Positions 33,067 to 42,602 of a DNA stretch of 64,000 bases are shown here, one piece after another (position 1 is the first letter of the stretch; every line of letters starts with the position of its first letter). A model generated the notes under the pieces. That model ran no database searches and was not told the DNA's origin. It saw only the letters and a program-made list of their open reading frames with translations. The DNA is from Thamnidium elegans. Lineage: Eukaryota; Mucoromycota; Mucoromycetes; Mucorales; Mucoraceae. Made by a program: the position numbers and the translations under genes. Location of the stretch: NCBI GenBank assembly GCA_025201345.1, contig JAIXMG010000033.1:124001-188000 (forward strand), written 5' to 3'.

Positions 33067-35584
33067 TCAAAAAAGGGATATCAACCGGTAAATAGTACTA
33101 CCAATAAAACGAAACACGGATAGTCCAGCAACACTCCACAAAATAAATGCTAAATAAGCATTTGTCCTATCATCAAAGTTTCCAAGTCTACCCATACTAT
33201 CCATAGTACAAACCAAAATCACCAATATTAAATTTGAAAAGATCCAACAAACAACCAATCGAGTTCTAAAGTTTTTATAATAATCAAGTTGTTTGGTTCT
33301 AGCATCTATTATTTGTTTACTATTCTCTGCCTTCTTCTTTAAATTATTAAACGATAATTCATACAATAAACCAACATCTTTTTGTTGAGGCATCGTTACT
33401 TCAGCTGTCGTTTCTTTGGTTTCAACATGTCCCAAGTAAGGCAATGAAGAGAACAAGTCTTTAGTTCCCCAACTTACATCATGTGTATTACAAAAAGCAT
33501 ACGTATTCAGTATATTAATATAACTAGGTGTTAATAAAAAGTACTGCAAAAAGCTTGTCACCATATGATAAGGATCCAAAAACAAAATACCAGATACAAT
33601 AAATACTCCATAGGTAGATGCCATTGAAATAACAATATCTCGAAATGATCCACTTTCAAGTAATTGATTATTTGTTGTAATTCCTATATATATAATCCAT
33701 ACCGAGCAAAATACAACATACATCATCAACAAGGAGAAAAATACCATTATTAAACCATACGACCCCTGAGACCTAGTATAATTTTATTAGTATCAAGGGA
33801 GTAGAGGTATATATGTATATATTACCCTTGTGGTCGATTTCCCATTGACATCAAGAATAAACAAATGATAAGGACTGCATAAATATATGTCAAAACCCTA
33901 TGAACAATGTCCGCTGCTGCAGGTGAAAAAGGTGGTTGATTCATCACCGCCAATGATCTTGTCAAGATAAAAAAACTAAGAAAAAAATTACCCTAATATC
34001 ACACTGTTAAAAAAGAAAGATATAAAAGATTCATTCCTTACCAAGGCAAACCATGAAAATAACCAATTAATACAAAGATATATCAATTCAATAATCAACA
34101 AGAATTTTCTGCTTAACGTATGATTGGTCTTTAGAATTTTACCCCAATGTACTAAACTATACACACCAGCAAAGAATGAACCATTTAACCATCTTCTTCT
34201 CTGAGAAATAAATTCTGCTACTGTAAATGGTACATCTGTTTCTCCGTATGCCCCTGCGATATAATGTAATCTCCACTGTGCATCTCGTTTTGCCACTAAT
34301 TCATAACATAAGATACGATCCTCAGCCAAATACATATTTGCTTCAAAGATACCTTCTGATACTTGATCATTTGAAGTATCACCCAAAAAGTATTTCTTTA
34401 GTGGTCCATCACCATGCATATCATTACAGATAGCTGAATACCGATACGCTGAGAACGCACCAGGTAATACTTGAATATACCCAAGCACAGACTCTAACGG
34501 TTTATCTAAAATATTTGAAATCTTGTATTCGAAATTTTGAGCTGCGACTAATGGATTTAACAGATATATGCCACCTTTACCCGTCATGGCTCTTACTTCA
34601 CCACACGCGCCACCAATATCTCTGTATTTTTCGAAAGGTAACCATAACTTGTAAATGGAATTTGGACCTGGTCTAGTACCTACATCCATCAAGATACAAA
34701 CATTTGGTTGTAATATAGGACAAAGTGCTTGAAAGAACCATCGATGTGAATTAATCTTTCTTTGATTCTTTTCTTTTAAACAAAATATGATTTGAGCAGG
34801 TACGATATTATGAATGGCACTTCGATAAGTGAGATCGGGCGTTAAAGATAGTTGAGATGTGTATTCGTATAGATGAGCATGTACTGGTTTATCATTGACA
34901 GTAGATTTAGCAATACCTTCTTGGTAAACTCCAAGTACTGAAAGCATATCGAGGACACGTGGATGAATCTTTTCTCTACCATCTGAAATAATACAAATAA
35001 CTACTTTTTGCCAGCCATTTTCATTCTACAATAATAATAATTATAAGAAAATTGATTACAGAAAGAAATAAAGCTTTACCCAAATAGGAGATCGATATCG
35101 TTTTATTAATTGCGATATATTTTTCATAACACCATGTAAAGTTCTCGATAATAAAATCTCATCTTCCTACACATTAAATAAGAATCTTTATATACACAAT
35201 ACAATAAAAATAAATAAAACAAACATTGTACATGGTGATACAAATCACAATCTCTGTTTCTCTCTTCATAATTTCTTGTCTTAACGTATACTTGTTATGA
35301 ACAAACTCAGAGGCATCACATGTCACTGCTGTATACCGCATTGTACTAAATTCCTTTGGATCTCGTATAGACACTCGCTCTAAATACTGTTGAGGTACAG
35401 GGCAATCTAATACAAGTTTACCTTGCGGCACTTGTACTAACCTTTTAACTGTTCTATACCTTCTAGCTTGCACTGGAGGTATATAATGTACAGGTGGTGG
35501 TGGTGGAGGTGGAGAGAGTATTGACCCCATGGTGGATTGAGGAGGATATACTGCATAAAATGGTGAATTTATTTGATTTTCCAT
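33067..35584 (-). CDS. CHS: Chitin synthase (class I-III type)
   Basis: Minus-strand gene with exons near 35225-35584, 35080-35166, 34042 or 34052 to 35025, 33826-33975 and 33067-33772; about 758 residues. Proline-rich N-terminus ([11 protein letters not shown]). Chitin synthase N-terminal domain ([16 protein letters not shown]), the catalytic region with [15 protein letters not shown], then [42 protein letters not shown] and the [12 protein letters not shown] product-binding motif, then several C-terminal membrane helices. It polymerises GlcNAc from UDP-GlcNAc across the plasma membrane. The exon 3/4 junction is uncertain. The strong GTAAGG donor (34041) with the acceptor at 33976 leaves one extra base (7-T run). 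A weaker GTTTGC donor at 34051 restores frame but drops the conserved WFAL. Confidence 0.88.
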
Positions 35585-35951
35585 GCTTGCAAAAAGAAAA
35601 AGAAAAAAGGCAAAAGTAAATGCAAAACTTTATATGGATTGGTTTTCTGTGAAACCTCACATGTTCATAACAAATAACTCCTTTTGATACTTTTTTTTCA
35701 TCTGATTCTCTGACGTTCTATTCTTTCTTATTGTACCACACTCCTTACTAATTGGTAGCGAAACCAATGTAATGCAATTTGATGACCAAACTCGATAAAA
35801 AAAAAAAACTTTCCGCGATAAATTGGTATTTCTCTCCTGTTATTACTGTATGATTAAATGATTATTGTTATAAGCCACACTGGTGTTATTATTGACAACA
35901 TACTATACATATATTTATATTCTTTCTATCTTCTTCTTCTTCCGCACCCAA
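35585..35951. promoter_or_regulatory. Divergent intergenic region (chitin synthase / unknown gene)
   Basis: 367 bp between divergent start codons, so it presumably holds both promoters. A/T-rich with pyrimidine tracts; no specific site assigned. Confidence 0.35.
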
Positions 35952-36398
35952 ATGTACATTAATTGGGAAGAAAAATCACCAATCATTCATCCATATTACT
36001 GGATCTCAGTACCAGATTTAATAAAATACTTACACGAACTTCGTAAGTATATCATCTGCACACCATCCAAGCTATCTGAAACCCACGTTCCGAAGCTACT
36101 GGAAACCGAATTGGTTTGTACCGACCGTACTCGATTCCCGGCAGACTTAAATTACTTATGCGAAGGATTAGGTACTTGGAAGATAACACTTGATATGTTA
36201 CAACTCTCGGTAAACGTCATGATCAATAAAAACAAATTGGAACGTAAATATCCAATATTTCAAACGGCAGGAGAAGTTGAAATATTTGCTCTAGAGAAAA
36301 TAAATTGTTTAATTTATTTTATACAGCAAGAACATGATTTTGTCATGAATCGATTGGCTTTTGAAAAGTTTTATGGTCTGGTTTGGGAAGAGAATTGA
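35952..36398 (+). CDS. Small hypothetical protein
   Basis: Single-exon ORF of 148 residues starting at an ATG preceded by a pyrimidine-rich leader and ending TGA. Mixed alpha-helical composition with tyrosine and cysteine residues (HELRKYIICTPSKL; FPADLNYLCEGLGTWKITLD; FALEKINCLIYFIQQEHDFV). No signal peptide, membrane segment or recognised domain. Sequence complexity and codon use look like a real gene. Upstream it shares a short region with the divergent chitin synthase gene. Confidence 0.6.
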   Translation: MYINWEEKSPIIHPYYWISVPDLIKYLHELRKYIICTPSKLSETHVPKLLETELVCTDRTRFPADLNYLCEGLGTWKITLDMLQLSVNVMINKNKLERKYPIFQTAGEVEIFALEKINCLIYFIQQEHDFVMNRLAFEKFYGLVWEEN

Positions 36399-36739
36399 CA
36401 ACTTGTTTAACTGTAACGAAAACAAGGTCTCACTACTTAGGATTACTTACAATAATAAATAATCATAAAAAGCTTAATCGTGCGCGTCTTTTTCTTCTTT
36501 CTTCTAAAATAGTCCATCATAGACACTTTATAAAATAATGACGATTTTTTTTTTCTAGCAAAATAAGCTACACCTGTTTTTTCGTTCTTTTTTGATTTGT
36601 AACACAAATATCAAACGATAAACACTAGTCTAAACTAAGTAAGTTGTACATAAAATAAGCAATAAGTGTTGTTTGAGGTTTGTTTTTACGCCTTCTTTCT
36701 TTTTTTCTTTTCTTTTCCTTTTTCAAAAAAACAAAAAAG
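36399..36739. other. Intergenic region
   Basis: 341 bp, AT-rich, with a long pyrimidine-rich tract (36690-36730) just before the next ATG, common before genes in this window. Nothing else seen. Confidence 0.4.
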
Positions 36740-37132
36740 ATGCCGATAACTACAAAGGAATATATACCATTTAATAATAAACCTAAAAGATGTTTTAAAA
36801 GGATAAAGTTAAATACATCATCGATAGAAGGTGTCACAACGTATCAAGAGTTAGTATGCGAGCTAGATTACTCTTATGATTCGTTAGCCACTATAAGCGT
36901 CATCTTTGATAGTTTAAGACTTACATATACAAGTAATCAAGAGCATATCGAGAGACTTCGTAACAATACCAGGTTAAATGATATGGAAAAGGAATTACTT
37001 ACTGCTTATGATGATCTTAGTCTTCAAATCAATCATTTGAAAAAGGATATTACTAAAATTGAACAAAAGATATTGAAGTTAAAAGATGAAGATGGTATGT
37101 TGTCTTCTTCCTCCTCTGAATCTTGGGATTAG
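36740..37132 (+). CDS. Small coiled-coil hypothetical protein
   Basis: Single-exon ORF of 130 residues from an ATG just after a pyrimidine-rich leader. Basic N-terminus (FNNKPKRCFKRIKLNTSS), then a helical region with a coiled coil at about 65-118 (NNTRLNDMEKELLTAYDDLS, QINHLKKDITKIEQKILKLK), and an acidic/Ser-rich end (SSSSSESWD). No known domain recognised. Upstream in-frame codons exist only without an ATG. It lies 182 bp upstream of the eIF4E-family gene in the same direction. Confidence 0.6.
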   Translation: MPITTKEYIPFNNKPKRCFKRIKLNTSSIEGVTTYQELVCELDYSYDSLATISVIFDSLRLTYTSNQEHIERLRNNTRLNDMEKELLTAYDDLSLQINHLKKDITKIEQKILKLKDEDGMLSSSSSESWD

Positions 37133-37314
37133 AAAGAAAGAAATAAAATACGTGTTTTGCTTTATATAAACCCTTCTTATACCATTTTTTATTTTTATTA
37201 AAAAAATAAAAATTTTGTGACCTTTTTCCTTACCCGCACCCACACCCACACCCAAAAACTTTTTTTTTTCTTTTTTTATTCTCCACTTTTTAAATAAAAA
37301 ATAATATAGAAAAA

Positions 37315-38079
37315 ATGAACCAAATGCAACCTCAATCATGTCACGCACTTCGCTACGGTTGGGTATTTTGGTTTATGCATAGATCTCCAGGTGAGAAAAT
37401 TACAAACTATGAAGCTGCAATGAAGAAAATCGCTACTTTTAATACGGTAAGGGTACCCTTCCTTTTTTTTTAAAAAAAAAACTAAATATGCTGAAAAAAA
37501 TAAAAAGGTAGAAGAGTTTTGGGCCGTTTATAGTCATCTTCGTCGTCCAAGTGACTTACCTAATATTAGCGATTATCATTTATTTAAACAAGGTGTTCGA
37601 CCTGTTTGGGAGGTAAGATGAGAAGAAAAAAAAAACGCACAAAAAAAATTTTTTTTTTCTTAACTCGCCAATAGGACCAAGTTAACATTAATGGAGGTAA
37701 ATGGATCGTTCGAGTTAAAAAAGGATTAGCAAGTAGATATTGGGAATCTTTAGTATTAGCCATTATTGGAGATCAGTTTGATGTCAATGACGAGATTTGT
37801 GGTGCTGTTTTGTCTATTCGTGGTTCCGAAGATATAATTTCTGTTTGGAACAAGACTTCTTCAAATGCTAAAATTAATCTTAAAATCAGGTATATAAAAA
37901 AAAGGAGAGTCATTTCATCACTATTATAAGTGAAATAACAGCATTTCAATTCTTTTTTTTTTAGGGATACAATAAAGAAACATTTGAGTTTACCATCAGA
38001 GACAACGATGGAATATAAAACACATAATGATGCGCTTAGAGATAATTCAAGTTTCCGTAACACTGATGTATTTCGATGA
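37315..38079 (+). CDS. eIF4E-family cap-binding protein, 4EHP/eIF4E2-like
   Basis: Four exons (37315-37446, 37508-37612, 37675-37889, 37965-38079), in frame, 188 residues. eIF4E fold landmarks: LRYGWVFWFMHRSPGEKITN (YxxxWxxW-type start of the fold), EEFWAVYSHLRRPSDLP, YHLFKQGVRPVWED (cap-stacking Trp plus acidic residue), NGGKWIVRVKKGLASRYWES and ICGAVLSIRGSEDIISVWNK. FMHR-P at the position of the usual TLWF suggests the 4EHP/eIF4E2 class rather than canonical eIF4E1, as does the short length. It binds m7G caps and, in this class, usually represses translation. The upstream region has CACCCACACCCACACCC (37236-37252). Confidence 0.85.
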
Positions 38080-38384
38080 ATGAATAACAGAATAGAGAAA
38101 GAGAGATAGATAGAGAGAGAGAGAGAGAAATACCACCCAACTTGTTTTTTTTTTGCTGCAATTTTTGTATATATATACTATATATTTTTAATAAAAAATA
38201 AGAAAAAGGAAAGAGGTTTTTTTTTTTTGCGTGAAATGTAATAAATACGTGTAATAGAATGAAGTCTATTTTTGATATACTTTGACACACTTTTGTTTTA
38301 TTAAGTAAACAAACACCATATCACCAAATTAGTTTCATAATACGATTGCATTAATATACTCGGGAAAAAGTAGTAATTAATGTA
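38080..38384. other. Intergenic region with GA microsatellite
   Basis: About 300 bp downstream of the eIF4E-family gene. Contains an imperfect (GA)n tract (38094-38128) and A/T runs. No gene seen. Confidence 0.4.
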
Positions 38385-38490
38385 CAGTGCTTACGGCTTC
38401 AATTCGCGGAAAAAAAAAGGAAACGCCAATTGACTTTATTTTTACGCGAATTGGTTTTTGAAAATCCGCGAATTGAAGCCGTAAGCATTG
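38385..38490. mobile_element. MITE, family B, near-perfect TIRs
   Basis: 106-bp element with 26-bp terminal inverted repeats that differ at one position: left begins CAGTGCTTACGGCTTCAATT; right reverse complement begins CAATGCTTACGGCTTCAATT. Flanked by TA on both sides (38383-38384, 38491-38492), the mark of Tc1/mariner-type insertion. The interior is about 54 bp and contains CGCGAATTGG, echoing the TIR. The near-identity of the termini suggests recent activity or selection for a foldback. Confidence 0.8.
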
Positions 38491-38736
38491 TACAGTAGTA
38501 AATTGCTAAAAAGACGCGTTTTTTTTGTTTTTGTTTCGAAGGAATAAAGTACATTCTAAAAATATTCTTTTTTTTTCGGTTCCGCCCAGAAAATTCCTTT
38601 TTACCAAGTCAAAAATGCGCGTCGATCTCAATATGTTTTTATTAAAAAAAAAAAAAAAAAAAAAGTCTACATACAAAGTATTAATTATAACAGAAACATT
38701 AACAACAACAACACAATGACAACAAAAAAATAGTTA

Positions 38737-40865
38737 TCAGCTTGTTTGCTTCCATGCATTTTCCAATTGATATAATTCATTTGCATACTCTGGTGAAGGT
38801 AAAGAAGTCGACTGCCAATCACTTTCTAAAAAGCTACTAACTCTACCATGTACACGACCTTCCATTTTCATTAATTCTGATACAAATCCAATATTGGGTG
38901 ACATATTGGGTCTTGCCTTGATAACATGACGGTAAGCTCGTTTTAAAGTCCATCGTTCAGATGTGACCAAGTAAGCTAGAATAGCTGTAATCGAACGTGA
39001 TTTACCTGCTTTACAATGGACATAAATAGGTTCATGATTTTTCTTGGCTTCCTCTAAAAGAAAATAATTAGCACTCAAAAAAAAAAAAAAAAAAATACCC
39101 GTTAAAAAAAAAGACCAAGTTTACCTATAAATTGAACGGCTTCCATCATGACTAATTCGATATTCTTCATTTCGAGTGTATCCCGCGCAGATATTTTGTG
39201 ATACATTAACCGTTGTTTATCCACACCCTCATCTTGACATTCCTCCGCCATATTCAATACGCGTCGAATAGACCTTGTATCTAATTGATTGGCATGTTCC
39301 ATATTCTCAATTTCAGGACCCACAAACAAAAAACCAGGTATGATTTCAGATATAATAAAACCAAAATCTGATTCAGTACGAGGACTCGTGTCTGAAGTCA
39401 TTAAGCCAGCAATTTCATCATCTTCAGTGACACGAATCAATTGATTTGAAAAGGTAGCTGCAAAGGGAGTAGGAGTCATTACTGAAGTAATGGGCAATTG
39501 AACAGATTGCGTAGATATAGATGGTTGTGGTTGTTGAGATCTTCTATTTGCTCTACGCGCCAGCGCGTTTGCATTATTGACTCTAGCTGCTTGTGTATCT
39601 AAGCTAAATAAACTGGTTCGTCTAGATAAATCATTTTTGGAATCACCAATGGTATAACTAATGGATCGTCTTGGTATATTTACTACATTAGAAGAAGGTG
39701 GTGAAGGTAAAGAGGTTGAGGTAGGTGAAGTTTCTGTCCATTCCTCATACAATTGTTCAAATGCATTAAAACCTCCTTTCAAGTAATACATTTTACCTCC
39801 TCCTACAGATGCTATACATTTATCTAAAACGTTTAATAAAGTCCAAGCTTGTGATGTTTTATCCTCCAGTGACATTTCATCATCATATACAACCCAGATT
39901 TTTGATTTTTGATTCTTTTTAGCTTCTGCTTCTACAGCCTTTTGTTCTAAGATGGTAGCACCTTTTGTGGTTGTTTGATTAGCCAAAGTATATAACTCTC
40001 TACCTTCAACAGTGGTGATAAAATTCTCTAGATTAAAATTTGATACGGTGCCTCTTTGATATCTTTTAATTAAGAGTGAAGGTAAATTGACATTAATAGA
40101 GCCTTGAATTCGTTTCTTTTGATATTCCATTAAATTTCGTACATCAATTAAAATTAAATTTTGTTCCTTTGATTGTAATACGTCGACTAATTCTTCTGGT
40201 TCCATAGGATCTTGTACTTTAATATTTTTGGCGTGTGATTCAGAGTGAGCTCTATTTAAACTTTGTCGAAATAAAAGCAAATTATTGTTGTTGTTGTTAT
40301 TAACTGGTGTATTGATGGCTAAATGTTGATGACTGATGGAACGATGAGGTACAGGATGACTTGGTTTTGTACCCAACTGAGATAATAAAAATTCAGTATT
40401 ATCAGGTAAATTAACAAGTTTTGATAATTTATCCAATTGTTGATTATTAAAGGTTAAGTCAGCAGCTAAAGTATTATTTTTAGTTGATAAATGACCAAAT
40501 GTATAAGAATGTCGAGTAACATCTTCTTTCAAGTGATGAGTACGACGACTACGACGTTGTTCTGCTGAGTGACGTTTTCTTTGTTTAATTATTAAAGGAG
40601 GTTGTTTTGGTTTAATTTCTGGTACAGGTACAGGAACAGGTAAAGCAATATTTGGTAAAGATAAAGAAGTTCTTGGATGATGATGTTGTTGTTCAATAAT
40701 AGTAGCTTGCTTTTTAGCAAGTTTCTTTTTAGATGATGATGATGATGATGATGATAGATGAAGTGGAAATTTTCTAAATAAAGCGTTTGCTAAACTAGAT
40801 TTTTTTGATGGTTTTTCTTCATCTGGCCTTGTTTTTGATTTACTTCTATAACGATCAAAAATCAT
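38737..40865 (-). CDS. Rhodanese-domain dual-specificity (MAP kinase) phosphatase
   Basis: Two exons (39125-40865, 38737-39053), in frame, 685 residues. A basic, Ser/Pro-rich, poly-Ser and poly-Asn N-terminus is followed by a rhodanese/CDC25-like domain (about 215-375: ELVDVLQSKEQNLILIDVRN, QGSINVNLPSLLIKR, YYLKGGFNAFEQLYEEW). After a Ser/Arg-rich linker comes the dual-specificity phosphatase domain (about 505-650: SEIIPGFLFVGPEIENMEHA, RRVLNMAEEC, the general-acid region ARDTLEMKN, and the catalytic loop YVHCKAGKSRS). This architecture is that of MAP kinase phosphatases, in which the rhodanese part is a docking module. The intron falls just before the catalytic loop exon. Likely a negative regulator of a MAPK pathway; the exact substrate cannot be told. 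Confidence 0.85.
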
Positions 40866-41019
40866 TGTTTTTTTTTATTATTATTTATTTATTTATTTAT
40901 TATAGAAAAAAAAGAAGAAAAAGTTTTTTGTTTGCAGAAATTTAACTTCTTGGGGACGTTAATCAAAAAAGAAAGCCACGTTTTTTTTTTTTGGAGAATA
41001 GCTCCGCCTATTTTTTTAT

Positions 41020-41053
<34 letters not shown>

Positions 41054-41631
41054 TAAAGCAAGTAATATCCCCAACCCCAACCCCTTCTTTTTTTTTTATT
41101 TTATAAAATTCATAAGCAAATTTAAATATATAATTTAATTCGTATTTTTCTATTATTTTTTAATCACTTTTTGTTATATTAGATTTTAAACAAGTTGTGT
41201 AACTTTGCCCCTTGCACAAAAAATAATATATTTTCGCTGTAAATCTTTTTTTAGTCTAAAATAAACAATTCATAGTTACATAAAATATATTTTAACTCGC
41301 TTATAATTCCAAATTATTAAGTGTAACAAAAATTTGATTGTCTGTTACCTTTTCGGCTGTAGCATTTTTAAAAATTATTTATAGTTTTTTTTTTATATAT
41401 ATTGCTTTTTCATTGTATTACCTTTCTTTTTACCCTGTTGCCGAAACAGCATCAGTAAGAATATACATCAATTGACTAATTTAAGGGCCGCACTACTTCG
41501 TTACTAAACAACAAAAACTCGTATCACAGCTATAAAAAGTATTACAACATTAGCTAATATCTTGTTATTTTCAACCACATAATTGAATTAATTACTTGTA
41601 TATGTCAAATGATCTGCAGGCGATCAACTTC

Positions 41632-41687
<56 letters not shown>

Positions 41688-42602
41688 TTGATTATAATAT
41701 AAGGATTTACCTAAAATCGAGTAGCACATCTGTATTCAAGGGTTCATTTTTGAAGCCCTAATATTTAATATAAAACTTGAATTGAATCATAAAAAAAAAA
41801 AGAAGATATTACCGTTCATCTCATTTTTAAGTTATAAAGAAGGTTACAATCATACCAATACATCTCTTTCTTTGCACTCTATTATTAAAATAAATTAACC
41901 CCACTACACAACACGTACCCTTCTATTAATAGATGCTCAGCATTATATACAAAGCACTCTACAAGTAATCATGCATTTGTACTTTTCACTTACTTAATAT
42001 CCTCCTCTTCTTCACTTTATGTAACTAACTTTGTCTCTTTAAGCAAAAAGAAGCACTACTTTTTACAAGTTAAAATTGATTTTTGTTGTCAATTAAGAAA
42101 AAAAAAAAAAACTAGTTGTACCCATGCTTTTTTTTATTATTATTAGTGTATCCCTTCTCTTTTATACATCTTCAAGAGAGAAAAAAAATGACACAAAAAT
42201 TATATTAAATTTACTGATATTAATTATTTTTAGCTTGTCATTTGTGTTCAATAACCACTCACATGAATGACATTCTCTCTCTCTCCCTCTCTCTCTGCCA
42301 GACGCCTTTTTAAAAAGAAAACATTTTTTTCGTGTATTATACTCTTTCTTACACCTTGACAACAAATGACTATTTTAAAAACATACATACATCGAAACTT
42401 ACGCCACACACACACACATAATGGTGTCACCCTTCATAAATAGAAAGGAAACTTTTTTTTTTTTTTTTTTTTTTTAGTGTAACTAGATCGTCAAAAAAAA
42501 AAAAAAAAAAAAAAAAAAAGATACATATAAAAAGTACAAACACAATTTTTTTTTTATGTGAGCATATACAACTAGTACATAAGGGTAATATATTTTTTTT
42601 CT
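40866..42602. other. Intergenic region upstream of phosphatase gene
   Basis: 1.7 kb, very AT-rich, no gene recognised. It holds poly(A) of 50 bases (41634-41683), T/A runs at 41018-41050 and 42452-42519, and CCCCAACCCCAACCCC (41068-41083). On the coding strand of the phosphatase the last is a G-rich triplet of GGGG runs about 200 bp upstream of its ATG. No RNA gene identified. Confidence 0.4.

Noticed and set aside
41068..41083. Possible G-quadruplex (three GGGG runs on the minus strand)
   Set aside because: Only three runs of G, one fewer than a standard intramolecular quadruplex needs.
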